DNA of 64,000 nucleotides from Polaribacter sp. Hel1_85 (GTDB lineage Bacteria; Bacteroidota; Bacteroidia; Flavobacteriales; Flavobacteriaceae). The stretch spans positions 873,001 to 937,000 of the forward strand of contig NZ_JPDS01000001.1 of assembly GCF_000766795.1 (NCBI RefSeq), written 5' to 3'. Positions 1-9,054 of this stretch are shown in pieces. Within the stretch, counting starts at the first letter, position 1; each line of letters opens with the position of its first letter. The notes under the pieces were generated by a model. The model saw only the letters and a program-made list of their open reading frames with translations. It did no database searches and was not told where the DNA came from. Both the position numbers and the translations under genes were made by a program.

Positions 1-715
1 TTCATTATATTTAACTAAACGAAACACGAATTCACTTACTGATTTTAATGTTTATAACGAAGTAATTATAACTTCTGACAATGAAAAAGCTATAAAAAAC
101 TCTGATATTTTAATTTTTGCTGTTCAACCAAGACACTTAAAAGCTATTTTAGATAAGTTAAAATATAAGTTTAAAAAGGAACAAATAATAATTTCTGTAA
201 TTACAGGTTTTTCATTAGCAAAAATTGAAAACATTATTGGTTCAAAACATTTTACAATTAGAGCAATGCCAAATACTGCTGCTTCAGTTGGGCAATCTAT
301 GACTTGTATTTCTGCAAATGAAAAAGGAAAAGAAAAAATAGAATTGGCAAAAACTATTTTTAATAGCTTAGGTCATTCTATGGTAATTCCTGAAGAACAA
401 TTGCAAGCTGCAACTGTTATTTGTGCAAGTGGAATTGCTTTTTGGATGCGTTTAATTCGTGCAACAACTCAAGGTGCAATTCAATTAGGTTTTGAAGCAG
501 ATGAAGCACACGAATTAGCAATGCAAACTTGTTTTGGAGCTGCTACTTTATTAAAAGAATCTGGTAGACATCCAGAAGCAGAAATAGACAGAGTTACAAC
601 TCCTGGAGGTTGTACAATTGAAGGTTTAAACGAAATGGAACACCAAGGTTTAAGCTCTTCTTTAATTAAAGGGATTAATAAATCATTTGATAAAATCAAC
701 CAAATAAAAAATTAA
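1..715 (+). CDS. proC: pyrroline-5-carboxylate reductase, 5' end missing
   Basis: This enzyme reduces pyrroline-5-carboxylate to proline with NAD(P)H, the last step of proline synthesis. The reading frame is open from base 2, so the gene starts before the window and the N-terminal Rossmann glycine motif is not visible. What is visible fits the family: the mid-domain segment ILIFAVQPRH, then AMPNTAASVGQSM, and the C-terminal dimerisation domain ending TTPGGCTIEGLNEME, which is the ProC signature region. The stop codon is 4 bases before argD, so the two genes are almost certainly co-transcribed in the combined proline/arginine cluster. Confidence 0.93.
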   Translation, partial: SLYLTKRNTNSLTDFNVYNEVIITSDNEKAIKNSDILIFAVQPRHLKAILDKLKYKFKKEQIIISVITGFSLAKIENIIGSKHFTIRAMPNTAASVGQSMTCISANEKGKEKIELAKTIFNSLGHSMVIPEEQLQAATVICASGIAFWMRLIRATTQGAIQLGFEADEAHELAMQTCFGAATLLKESGRHPEAEIDRVTTPGGCTIEGLNEMEHQGLSSSLIKGINKSFDKINQIKN

Positions 716-719
716 CAAC

Positions 720-1847
720 ATGCCATTATTTAACGTTTATCCATTGTACGATGTTACACCTGTCAAAGCTAAAGGAGTTTATGTTTATGATGAAAACAAA
801 ACCGAATATTTAGATTTATATGGTGGTCATGCTGTAATTTCTATTGGTCATGCACATCCAAAATATGTGGAAGCAATTACCAATCAGGTTGCTAAGTTGG
901 GGTTTTATTCAAATGCGATTCAGAATCCTTTACAAGTTAAATTAGCAGATAAATTAGAAGCTCTTTCTGGTTGTAAAGACTACGAATTATTTTTATGTAA
1001 TTCTGGTGCTGAAGCAAATGAAAACGCATTAAAATTAGCTTCTTTTAAAACAGGAAAATCTAGAGTTGTTGCTTTTAAAAACGGTTTTCATGGTAGAACT
1101 TCTGCCGCTGTTGCTGCAACTGATAATAAAAGTATTATTGCACCAATTAACGCACAACAGAAAGTTACTATTTTAGATTTAAATGATATTGATGCTGTAA
1201 AAACAGAACTTGAAAAAGGAGATGTTTGTGCTGTTATTCTTGAATTTATTCAAGGAGTTGGTGGTTTAGACCAAGCAACTGCTGAATTTTTTGAACAAGT
1301 AGATATACTTTGTAAAACAAATAATACTTTTTTAATTGCTGATGAAGTTCAATCAGGTTATGGAAGATCTGGTAAGTTCTTTGCTTTTCAATATTACAAT
1401 GTTACTCCAGAAATTGTTTCTATAGCAAAAGGTATGGGAAATGGTTTTCCTATTGGAGGAATTTTAATTCACCCAAGTATTGAAGCTAAATTTGGAATGT
1501 TAGGAACAACTTTTGGAGGTAATCATTTAGCTTGTGCTGCAGGTTTAGCTGTTTTAGATGTAATTGAAGAACAAAAACTAATAGAAAATGTAAATGAAAT
1601 GTCTTGTTATTTCATGAAAATTGCAAAGACAATTCCGCAAATAAAAAAGATTAAAGGAAGAGGATTAATGCTTGGTTTAGAATTCGATTTTGAAGTTGGA
1701 GATTTACGCAAGAAATTAATTTATGATTATCACATCTTTACTGGTGGAGCTATGAATAAAAAATTATTAAGAATTTTACCTCCATTAACGGTAAGAAAAG
1801 ATCATATTAATCAGTTTTTTGAAGCATTAGTTGATATACTAGATTAA
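720..1847 (+). CDS. argD: acetylornithine/succinylornithine aminotransferase
   Basis: This is a class III PLP-dependent aminotransferase of 375 residues that makes N-acyl-ornithine from N-acyl-glutamate semialdehyde with glutamate as amino donor. The sequence has the cofactor-binding stretch LCNSGAEANENALKLA, the acidic motif in LIADEVQSGYGRSG, and SIAKGMGNGFPIGG, whose lysine is the expected Schiff-base residue. Length is typical for ArgD. It follows proC by 4 bases and precedes proA. Because the carbamoyltransferase downstream is the N-acylated type, the real substrate may be the succinyl rather than the acetyl derivative; the sequence of this gene alone does not settle that. Confidence 0.92.
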   Translation: MPLFNVYPLYDVTPVKAKGVYVYDENKTEYLDLYGGHAVISIGHAHPKYVEAITNQVAKLGFYSNAIQNPLQVKLADKLEALSGCKDYELFLCNSGAEANENALKLASFKTGKSRVVAFKNGFHGRTSAAVAATDNKSIIAPINAQQKVTILDLNDIDAVKTELEKGDVCAVILEFIQGVGGLDQATAEFFEQVDILCKTNNTFLIADEVQSGYGRSGKFFAFQYYNVTPEIVSIAKGMGNGFPIGGILIHPSIEAKFGMLGTTFGGNHLACAAGLAVLDVIEEQKLIENVNEMSCYFMKIAKTIPQIKKIKGRGLMLGLEFDFEVGDLRKKLIYDYHIFTGGAMNKKLLRILPPLTVRKDHINQFFEALVDILD

Positions 1848-1900
1848 TAATTAGTTTTTTAAGCATTAAAACCATCAACTAAAAACATACACCAAAAATA

Positions 1901-3094
1901 ATGAATAGATTATTATCCATAGAAACTAGAAATGCTGTTTTACTAACAATGGCAGATCTTCTTGATAAAGAAAGAGAAGCAATTATAAGTATCAATAAAA
2001 CAGATTTAGAAGCTTATAAAGGTGATGATATTTCTATGTTCGATCGTTTAAAAGCAGATGATGCAAAAGTAGATGAAATGATTAAAGCTGCTAAACATTT
2101 AGCATCGCAAGCAGATCCTGTTGGTGTAGAACGTTTTAGTTTTAAGCATGATAATGGAATGCAAGTTTATAATAAGACTGCTTCTTTTGGTACTGTTTTA
2201 ATTATCTATGAATCTAGACCAGATGTAACTGTAGAAGCTGCAGGAATCGCTTTTAAATCGGGTAATAAAATTCTTTTAAAAGGTGGTAAAGAGTCTTTAA
2301 ATTCTAATTTGAAGATTGTAGAACTTTGGCATAAAGCTTTAACACAACACAATGCATCTACAGATTGGGTAGAATATTTACAATTTAATAGAACAGAAAC
2401 ACAAGCATTTTTAGAAAAACCAACTCAAAAAGTAGATTTAATTGTACCAAGAGGTGGAGAACGTTTAATTGCTTTTGTAAAATTACATGCTACTTGTCCG
2501 GTTATTATTAGTGGACGTGGAAACAACTTTGTGTATGTTTCTAAAGAAGCAGATTTAGATATTGCTATTGATGTTATCTTAAATGGAAAATCTAAAATTT
2601 CTGCATGTAATGCAGTAGATAAAGTTTTAATTGATGAAAATCTTGAAGAAAAGGAAACATTTATCAACCAATTAATATCAAAATTAAATGATGCTAAAAT
2701 TCAGGTTTTAGGTGATGAAATTGTCGCTAAAAATCATAACTTAGAACAAATTTCATCAAACGAAGTTTGGTATGAAGAATTTTTAGATTATAAAATTGTA
2801 ATTGGAGAAATTGCTTCAACTTCTGATGTAATAGCTATGATTAATAAATATTCTGGCGGACATTCATCAGCAATTATCACTAAAAATAATGATGAAGCAA
2901 AAGTATTTATGGAAAATGTAGATACAGCTGCTGTTTATCATAATGCTTCTACTCGTTTTACAGATGGAGGTCAGTTAGGTTTAGGTGGTGAATTAGCAAT
3001 CAGTACAGATAAATTACACCAACGTGGACCAATTGGTTTACAACATTTAGTAACCAACAAATGGTATATTCATGGAAATGGACAAACTAGATAG
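1901..3094 (+). CDS. proA: glutamate-5-semialdehyde dehydrogenase
   Basis: ProA reduces gamma-glutamyl phosphate to glutamate-5-semialdehyde in proline synthesis. The 397-residue protein has the aldehyde-dehydrogenase fold landmarks of the family: YESRPDVTVEAAGIAFKSGN near residue 110, the segment IVPRGGERLI, and the active-site region SACNAVDKVL, whose cysteine is the likely nucleophile. The C-terminal part with GGELAISTDKLHQRGPIGL is also typical of ProA. It lies between argD and proB on the same strand, with a palindromic repeat separating it from proB. Length and motifs are normal. Confidence 0.95.
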   Translation: MNRLLSIETRNAVLLTMADLLDKEREAIISINKTDLEAYKGDDISMFDRLKADDAKVDEMIKAAKHLASQADPVGVERFSFKHDNGMQVYNKTASFGTVLIIYESRPDVTVEAAGIAFKSGNKILLKGGKESLNSNLKIVELWHKALTQHNASTDWVEYLQFNRTETQAFLEKPTQKVDLIVPRGGERLIAFVKLHATCPVIISGRGNNFVYVSKEADLDIAIDVILNGKSKISACNAVDKVLIDENLEEKETFINQLISKLNDAKIQVLGDEIVAKNHNLEQISSNEVWYEEFLDYKIVIGEIASTSDVIAMINKYSGGHSSAIITKNNDEAKVFMENVDTAAVYHNASTRFTDGGQLGLGGELAISTDKLHQRGPIGLQHLVTNKWYIHGNGQTR

Positions 3095-3138
3095 TAATTA
3101 TTAAAGAATAAAAAATGGAATTTTTAAATAGAATAAAC

Positions 3139-3214
3139 GTGTCATTTCGACCTTGTGGAGAAATCTAAATCCAAGAGATTTTTCGACTTCATTACATTTC
3201 GCTCAAAATGACAC
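3139..3214. repeat. TGTCATTTCGA palindromic intergenic repeat, copy 1
   Basis: This stretch of about 76 bp has complementary ends (GTGTCATTT and AAAATGACAC) and an interior with GACCTTGTGGAGAAATCT and GATTTTTCGACTTCATT, so it can fold into a long imperfect hairpin. A nearly identical copy lies at 7001-7076 and an inverted relative at 5047-5120. All three lie between genes of one cluster. It contains no gene. Confidence 0.85.
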
Positions 3215-3236
3215 AAATATTTTTTAATTAAATTAA

Positions 3237-4001
3237 ATGCAAAAAAAGAAACGCATATTACTAAAAATAGGTTCTAATACATTAACCAAAGAAACCAATA
3301 ATATCTCTAGAGGAAAAATTGAAGATATTGCAAATCAGATTGCAAAATTGAAAGATACTTGTGAGTTTATTATTGTAAGTTCTGGTGCAATTGCTGTTGC
3401 CAAACAATTTGTTAAATTAGATAGCAAACAAGAAGAAGTCTTTGTAAAACAAGCCTTGGCTTCTATTGGTCAGCCTCATTTAATTAGAATTTATCAAGAA
3501 ATTTTTAGAGAATATGGTTTATTGAGTTCACAATGCCTACTCTCCTACTCAGATTTTGAAAAACAGCAAAGTAAAACCAATATTGTAAATACTATAAATG
3601 TTTTAGTTAACAATAATTACATTCCTATTATCAATGAAAATGATACTGTTGCAACAGATGAAATTCAGTTTGGTGATAATGATAAATTAGCAGCTTTAAC
3701 CGCTACATTATTAGATGTTGATTTGTTGATTATTGCAACAAATACCAATGGAATTTACACAAAGGAGTCTATGAAAAATAATACTCCTGAAACAATTAAA
3801 GAAGTTACTGATTTTGATGCCTTAAAGAATGAAGTTGTCAATTCTAAATCTTCTCATGGAAGTGGTGGAATGGGATCTAAAATTGAAGCAGCAGAAATAA
3901 GTAAAAACGCAAACATAGAAACGTGGATTGTAAACGGTTTAGAAGATAATTTTATCACAGATGCTTTTGAAAATAAAGTTCCGTTTACAAAAATTAAGTA
4001 A
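3237..4001 (+). CDS. proB: glutamate 5-kinase
   Basis: ProB phosphorylates the gamma-carboxylate of glutamate, the first step of proline synthesis. The 254 residues cover only the amino-acid-kinase domain: N-terminal RILLKIGSNTL, the SSGAIA loop, the INENDTVATDEIQFGDNDKLAA stretch that binds glutamate and magnesium, and GSGGMGSKIEAAE near the end. There is no C-terminal PUA domain, unlike the roughly 367-residue E. coli enzyme; single-domain forms occur in several lineages. proA lies immediately upstream and argF' downstream, so the proline genes are nested inside the arginine genes. Confidence 0.93.
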   Translation: MQKKKRILLKIGSNTLTKETNNISRGKIEDIANQIAKLKDTCEFIIVSSGAIAVAKQFVKLDSKQEEVFVKQALASIGQPHLIRIYQEIFREYGLLSSQCLLSYSDFEKQQSKTNIVNTINVLVNNNYIPIINENDTVATDEIQFGDNDKLAALTATLLDVDLLIIATNTNGIYTKESMKNNTPETIKEVTDFDALKNEVVNSKSSHGSGGMGSKIEAAEISKNANIETWIVNGLEDNFITDAFENKVPFTKIK

Positions 4002-4088
4002 AAAAGTGTAACTGTTTAAATGTGTAATTATTTAATCGTCTTGGTACTTTTAAACAATTAAACGATTAAACGATTAAACAATAAAAAA

Positions 4089-5027
4089 ATGAAGAATTAC
4101 ACATCCATAAACGACATTGACGATATCAATTCTTGGATTGAAGAAGCCAAAGAAATTAAAGCAAACCCTTTAAAAAATATCGAATTGGGAAAAAACAAAA
4201 CATTAGGATTGTTATTCTTTAATTCGAGTTTACGTACACGTTTAAGTACACAAAAAGCAGCTTTAAATTTAGGAATGGATCCAATTGTAATGAATGTTTC
4301 TGGTGATGCTTGGGGAATTGAATTTGGAGATGGAACTGTAATGAATGGTAATACTGCAGAACATATTAAAGAAGCTGCAGCTGTAGTTTCTCAATATTGT
4401 GATGTAATTGCAGTAAGAGCTTTTCCGAGTTTAACAGACAAAGAAAAAGACGAGTCTGAACAAGTTTTAAATTCATTTGTAGAATTTGCTTCAGTACCAA
4501 TTGTAAGTATGGAAAGTGCAACCGGGCATCCTTTACAAGGTTTAACAGATGCAATTACAATTTCTGAAAATGCAACAAAAAAGAAACCAAAAGTGGTTTT
4601 AAGTTGGGCTCCTCATGTTAAAACGTTACCACACGCAGTTGCTAATAGTTTTACACAAGCAATGCAAAAAATGGATGTCGAGTTTGTAATTGCAAATCCA
4701 GAAGGATATAATTTAAGCAAAGATATTACTAAAGACACTCCTATTTATCATAATCAAGAAGAAGCTTTTAAAGATGCCGATTTTGTGTATACAAAAAACT
4801 GGAGTTCTTATGAATCTTATGGTCAGATTTTAGAGGTTGATGAAAATTGGACCATCACAAAAGAAAAAATTGGTGATGCTAAATTTATGCATTGTTTACC
4901 TGTTAGAAGAAATGTAGTTGTAGAAGATGCTGTTTTAGATTCTGACTCTTCTTTAGTAATTGAACAAGCAAATAACAGAACATTTGCAGCGCAAATTGTT
5001 TTGAAAAAAATATTGGAAGATTTATAA
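4089..5027 (+). CDS. argF': N-acyl-ornithine carbamoyltransferase (succinyl or acetyl type)
   Basis: This transcarbamylase moves the carbamoyl group to an N-acylated ornithine, replacing ordinary ArgF in Bacteroidota. The carbamoyl-phosphate loop is FFNSSLRTRLST at residues 43-54, and the C-terminal HCLPVRRNVVVEDAV region matches the N-acyl-ornithine subfamily, not the classical enzyme. Residue 90, in T-A-E-H at 89-92, corresponds as far as I recall to the position that is proline in the Bacteroides N-succinyl enzyme and glutamate in the Xanthomonas N-acetyl enzyme; here it is alanine. This favours the succinyl type, but that is inference. Length, 312 residues, is normal. A run of AAACGATT-type short repeats precedes the start. 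Confidence 0.9.
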   Translation: MKNYTSINDIDDINSWIEEAKEIKANPLKNIELGKNKTLGLLFFNSSLRTRLSTQKAALNLGMDPIVMNVSGDAWGIEFGDGTVMNGNTAEHIKEAAAVVSQYCDVIAVRAFPSLTDKEKDESEQVLNSFVEFASVPIVSMESATGHPLQGLTDAITISENATKKKPKVVLSWAPHVKTLPHAVANSFTQAMQKMDVEFVIANPEGYNLSKDITKDTPIYHNQEEAFKDADFVYTKNWSSYESYGQILEVDENWTITKEKIGDAKFMHCLPVRRNVVVEDAVLDSDSSLVIEQANNRTFAAQIVLKKILEDL

Positions 5028-5046
5028 AAAGTAAATAAGAAATAAA

Positions 5047-5120
5047 TGTCATTTCGAACGGAATGAAATGTAGTTGAGAAATCTATATATACAAGATTTC
5101 TCCATAAAGTCGAAATGACA
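5047..5120. repeat. TGTCATTTCGA palindromic intergenic repeat, copy 2 (inverted)
   Basis: The ends TGTCATTTCGA and TCGAAATGACA are perfect reverse complements. Read on the minus strand, the interior matches the repeats at 3139-3214 and 7001-7076, so this copy is in the opposite orientation. It lies between argF' and argB and reaches to within 13 bases of the argB start. Confidence 0.85.
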
Positions 5121-5132
5121 GAATAAATAAAA

Positions 5133-5909
5133 ATGGAAAAACTATCAGTCATAAAAATTGGAGGAAATATTATTGAAGATGAATCTTCTTTAAATGCTTT
5201 TCTACAATTATTTGCAAATTTAGAAGGAAATAAAATCCTTGTTCATGGAGGTGGTAGACGTGCTACTCACATTGCGTCTAAATTAGGAATTGAATCTAAA
5301 ATGGTTAATGGTAGAAGAATTACTGATGCAGAAACTTTAGAGGTAATTACTATGGTTTATGGAGGTTTAGTCAACAAAAATATAGTGGCTAAATTACAAG
5401 CTTTACATATTGATGCAATTGGCTTAACTGGTGCAGATATTAACAGTATAAAATCTGATAAAAGACCTGTAAAAGAAGTCGATTTTGGTTTTGTAGGTGA
5501 TGTAAAAAAAGTTGCTACAAAGTCTATTGATAAATTGATAAAAGCAGATTTTACGCCTATTTTTTGTGCCATTACACATGATGGAAATGGTCAATTATTA
5601 AATACAAATGCAGATACTATTGCAAGTACAATTGCAGTTGGAATGAGTGAAATCTATGAAACATCTATCTATTATTGTTTTGAATTGAATGGAGTTTTAA
5701 AAGATTTTAATGATAAAAATTCAGTGGTAAAACAAATCAACTCTAAGACTTATAAAAAATTATTAGAGGATGAAATTATTACTGATGGAATGATTCCTAA
5801 AATAGACAATTGTTTTGATGCTCTAAATAATGGTGTATCAAAAGTAAATATTGGAAATACTTCTATGTTAACTAAAGAAAACGATAATTTCACAACAATT
5901 ACCTTATAA
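5133..5909 (+). CDS. argB: acetylglutamate kinase
   Basis: ArgB phosphorylates N-acylglutamate in arginine synthesis. The 258 residues form a single amino-acid-kinase domain with the N-terminal VIKIGGNII, the VHGGGRRAT loop, NGRRITDAETLEV, and the C-terminal DGMIPKIDNCFDAL, where the MIPK lysine contacts ATP. It lacks the N-terminal helix of arginine-inhibited hexameric enzymes, so feedback inhibition by arginine is not predicted from this sequence. The stop codon is a single base before the argE start, so translation of the two genes is likely coupled. Confidence 0.93.
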   Translation: MEKLSVIKIGGNIIEDESSLNAFLQLFANLEGNKILVHGGGRRATHIASKLGIESKMVNGRRITDAETLEVITMVYGGLVNKNIVAKLQALHIDAIGLTGADINSIKSDKRPVKEVDFGFVGDVKKVATKSIDKLIKADFTPIFCAITHDGNGQLLNTNADTIASTIAVGMSEIYETSIYYCFELNGVLKDFNDKNSVVKQINSKTYKKLLEDEIITDGMIPKIDNCFDALNNGVSKVNIGNTSMLTKENDNFTTITL

Positions 5910-5910
5910 A

Positions 5911-6978
5911 ATGAGTATTGAAAAATTAACAGAAGACGCAATATCACTTTTAAAAAATTTGATAGAAACGCAGTCTTTTTCTCAAGAAGAAGATAAAACT
6001 GCTTTATTAATTGAAGGATGGTTCAATCAATACGAAATTCCGTTTAAAAGAACAAATAACAACATTTGGGCAACTAATAAACATTTTGACGACAGTAAGC
6101 CAACATTGCTTTTAAACTCTCATCACGATACTGTAAAACCAAATTCTAAATACACAAAAGATCCATTTAAAGCTATTGTAGAAGATGGAAAATTATATGG
6201 TTTAGGAAGTAATGATGCGGGAGGTTGTTTGGTTTCTTTAATTGCTACATTCACAAAGTTTTATGCTGAAGAAAATCTAAAATATAATTTAGTTATTGTT
6301 CCTTCTGCTGAAGAAGAAAACAGTGGTCCAAATGGTTTAAATAGCATGCTTTCTATTATTCCACATATTGATGTGGCAATTGTTGGAGAGCCAACCTTAA
6401 TGAATTTAGCGGTTGCAGAAAAAGGTTTGGTAGTTTTTGATGCAGAGGTTGATGGAACGCCAAGTCATGCAGCACATCCAAATGATAATAATTCCATTTA
6501 TAATACTATTGAAGTTTTACAATGGTTTAAAGATTATAAATTCGAAAAATCTTCTGACGCTTTGGGTGATGTGAAAATGACAGTTACTCAAATTAATGCA
6601 GGTTCTCAGCACAATGTTGTTCCTGGACATGTAGATTTAGTCGTTGATGTTCGTGTAAATGATGCGTATTCTAATCAAGAAATTGCAGATACTTTACAAA
6701 GAGAATCGCCTTGTACAAAAATAACACCAAGAGGTTTAAAATTAAACTCCTCTTCTATTTCTATTGATCACGATTTGGTAAAAGCAGGAATTGCAATGGG
6801 AAGAGAAACGTATGGTTCTCCTACACTTTCTGACCAAGCTGTATTATCTTGTCAATCTTTAAAATTAGGACCAGGAGATAGCACGCGTTCTCATTCTGCC
6901 GATGAATTTATTTATCTTGCAGAAATTGAAGAAGGAATTAAAATATACATTGAATTATTGAATCGGGTAATTGTTTAA
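5911..6978 (+). CDS. argE: M20 family acetylornithine deacetylase
   Basis: This zinc-dependent M20 deacylase releases the acyl group from N-acyl-citrulline or N-acyl-ornithine. In organisms using an N-acyl-ornithine carbamoyltransferase the substrate is expected to be N-acyl-citrulline. The metal motifs are present: SHHDTVKP near residue 70, the GSNDAGGC aspartate, PSAEEENSGPNG with the catalytic glutamate, and the final histidine in STRSHSADEF. Length, 355 residues, is typical for ArgE-type M20 proteins. It sits one base after argB and before a palindromic repeat and argH. Confidence 0.9.
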   Translation: MSIEKLTEDAISLLKNLIETQSFSQEEDKTALLIEGWFNQYEIPFKRTNNNIWATNKHFDDSKPTLLLNSHHDTVKPNSKYTKDPFKAIVEDGKLYGLGSNDAGGCLVSLIATFTKFYAEENLKYNLVIVPSAEEENSGPNGLNSMLSIIPHIDVAIVGEPTLMNLAVAEKGLVVFDAEVDGTPSHAAHPNDNNSIYNTIEVLQWFKDYKFEKSSDALGDVKMTVTQINAGSQHNVVPGHVDLVVDVRVNDAYSNQEIADTLQRESPCTKITPRGLKLNSSSISIDHDLVKAGIAMGRETYGSPTLSDQAVLSCQSLKLGPGDSTRSHSADEFIYLAEIEEGIKIYIELLNRVIV

Positions 6979-7000
6979 ATAGATAAAAAAATAATATAAG

Positions 7001-7076
7001 TTGTCATTTCGACCTTGTGGAGAAATCTATATTAGAAAGATTTTTCGACTTCATTACATTTCGCTCAAAATGACAA
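7001..7076. repeat. TGTCATTTCGA palindromic intergenic repeat, copy 3
   Basis: This copy has the same orientation as the one at 3139-3214 and is almost identical to it, with ends TTGTCATTT and AAAATGACAA. It lies between argE and argH and ends 18 bases before the argH start codon. Confidence 0.85.
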
Positions 7077-7094
7077 ACAAAAACAATAAAAATT

Positions 7095-8372
7095 ATGAAA
7101 CTTTGGGATAAAGGATTTTCAATAGATCAACAAATAGAAAAATTCACAGTTGGTAATGATAGAGAAATTGACATGCATATTGCAAAATATGATGTTCAAG
7201 CATCATTAGCACACGCAATAATGTTAGAATCTATTGGTATTATTTCTGCTGATGAATTAAAAGATCTAAAAAAAGGTTTAGCAGAATTAGCTTCAGATCT
7301 TGAAAATGGAACATTTATTATAGAAGAATCTTTTGAAGATGTACATTCTAAAATTGAATGGGAACTAACGAAGAAACTAGGTGAAGTTGGTAAAAAAATT
7401 CATACAGCACGTTCTAGAAACGACCAAGTTTTAGTTGCTTTACAATTATATTACAAAGAAAATTTAGCAATTGTAAATGATAAAGTAAAAGGTTTATTTG
7501 ATACTTTATTAAACCTTGCAGAAACGCATAAAGAAAGTCTTTTACCTGGTTATACACATCTACAAGTAGCAATGCCATCTTCTTTTGGTTTATGGTTTTC
7601 TGCTTATGCAGAATTGTTAATTGACGATGTATATGTTTTAAATGCTGTTTCTAGAGTTGTAGACCAAAATCCTTTAGGTTCTGCCGCTGGTTATGGTAGC
7701 TCCTTCCCTATTGATAGAGATTTAACAACTAAAGAATTAGAATTTGCTACTATGAAATACAATGTAGTTGCAGCACAATTAAGTAGAGGAAAAAGTGAGC
7801 GTTCTATTGCTTCTGCTTTAGGAGGATTGTGTAATACAATTTCTCGTTTTGCAATGGATGTTTGTTTATATATGAGTCAGAATTTTAATTTTATCTCTTT
7901 TCCAGATGAATTAACAACAGGAAGTAGCATTATGCCACACAAGAAAAACCCTGATGTTTTTGAATTAATCCGTGGAAAATGTAATAAAATACAAGCTTTA
8001 CATACAGAAATGGTGATGATTACCAATAATTTACCTACTGGTTATCACAGAGATTTTCAATTATTAAAAGAAAATATTATTGCAGCTTTTGAAGATGTAA
8101 AAGATATATTAGATATCTGTACGTATTCTATTCAACAAGTAATTGTAAAAGATATTGATTTGAATGATGAAAAATATCAATATTTATTTACTGTAGATAG
8201 TATTAATAATTTAGTAGTAGATGGTATGTCTTTTAGAGAAGCTTATCAAAAGATTGGTGGTCAAGTTCAAGCAGGAACTTACAAACCAGATTTAGGTAAA
8301 CAACATTCTCATGTTGGAAGTATTCACAATTTATCTTTGGATAAAATTGCAGAAAAATATCCTAAACAATAA
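7095..8372 (+). CDS. argH: argininosuccinate lyase
   Basis: ArgH splits argininosuccinate into arginine and fumarate, the final step of arginine synthesis. The 425-residue protein has the superfamily signature GSSIMPHKKNPDVFELIRGK near residue 275, plus HTARSRNDQV and the GYTHLQVAMP segment with the catalytic histidine region. The length is slightly short compared with the roughly 460-residue enterobacterial enzyme but normal for this phylum. It is the last gene of the cluster and is followed by a perfect terminator hairpin at 8391-8425. Confidence 0.95.
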   Translation: MKLWDKGFSIDQQIEKFTVGNDREIDMHIAKYDVQASLAHAIMLESIGIISADELKDLKKGLAELASDLENGTFIIEESFEDVHSKIEWELTKKLGEVGKKIHTARSRNDQVLVALQLYYKENLAIVNDKVKGLFDTLLNLAETHKESLLPGYTHLQVAMPSSFGLWFSAYAELLIDDVYVLNAVSRVVDQNPLGSAAGYGSSFPIDRDLTTKELEFATMKYNVVAAQLSRGKSERSIASALGGLCNTISRFAMDVCLYMSQNFNFISFPDELTTGSSIMPHKKNPDVFELIRGKCNKIQALHTEMVMITNNLPTGYHRDFQLLKENIIAAFEDVKDILDICTYSIQQVIVKDIDLNDEKYQYLFTVDSINNLVVDGMSFREAYQKIGGQVQAGTYKPDLGKQHSHVGSIHNLSLDKIAEKYPKQ

Positions 8373-8390
8373 CGATAGATTACAAATTGT

Positions 8391-8425
8391 AAAAATCCTA
8401 AATTCAATATGAATTTAGGATTTTT
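8391..8425. terminator. bidirectional terminator between argH and 8452-9048
   Basis: A perfect 15-bp inverted repeat (AAAAATCCTAAATTC and its complement, loop AATAT) ends in a T-run on both strands. It fits termination of argH and of the convergent minus-strand pair. Confidence 0.85.
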
Positions 8426-8451
8426 ACTATATTGAGTATTTTTTATGAGAA

Positions 8452-9048
8452 TTAGAAATAAAAATTTACTCCAATATCTGCACTAAAAACATCAATTAAA
8501 TCGACTTCTTTTAAAGTAATTGCATACCATAAATACGTTTCTACAGTTCCAAATTCTAAATAAAAATCTACTCCTTTAAATATTTTTGGTTTCTTAAAAT
8601 CCTTGTGAATTAAAGCTCCTCCAAACAATGTAAAATGAACAGCAGTAGGAAAATAATATCCATCAGGATATTTACTTGGTAAGGTTGTAAATGAATTTGT
8701 ACCAATATCTAAGGTTGTAGTAAAACCTGCTATTGGAGATATTGTTAAATTCTCACCAATTTCTTTTCTAAAAATAGGAAACGTATTCTTAATAGTAATT
8801 AAATGTATATTATCTGCTTTAGAAGCAGATTCAGGTACAAATCCGTACAATAATTCTGAGTATAAAACTTCATTAAACAATTGATAACCTACTCCTACAG
8901 AAATTAAACCAATATTTCCTGCAAATTGTGTTTTTACATAATCTGGTACATACCATGATTTTTCTTTCACTGAAATCGTTTCTTGTGCATAAGAATTGCT
9001 AAAAAACAACACTAGTATTGATACTATAAATATATTTTTAATTTTCAT
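8452..9048 (-). CDS. putative outer-membrane protein of unknown function
   Basis: I do not recognise a named family. The 198-residue product starts with a clear signal peptide (MKIKNIFIVSILVLFF, cleavage likely after NSYA). The rest alternates short aromatic strands and ends in a phenylalanine (VNFYF), as outer-membrane beta-barrels do. It is 6 bases after the metallophosphoesterase lipoprotein gene, so the two are probably one transcription unit and both products act in the envelope. A porin-like or structural role is possible but only guessed. Confidence 0.7.
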   Translation of the reverse strand: MKIKNIFIVSILVLFFSNSYAQETISVKEKSWYVPDYVKTQFAGNIGLISVGVGYQLFNEVLYSELLYGFVPESASKADNIHLITIKNTFPIFRKEIGENLTISPIAGFTTTLDIGTNSFTTLPSKYPDGYYFPTAVHFTLFGGALIHKDFKKPKIFKGVDFYLEFGTVETYLWYAITLKEVDLIDVFSADIGVNFYF

Positions 9049-9054
9049 TTTTAT

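Noticed and set aside
3139..3214. A T-box, attenuator or other amino-acid riboswitch for the proline/arginine genes
   Set aside because: The same palindrome occurs at three places inside the cluster, once inverted, and lacks a terminator T-run; it behaves as a dispersed repeat.
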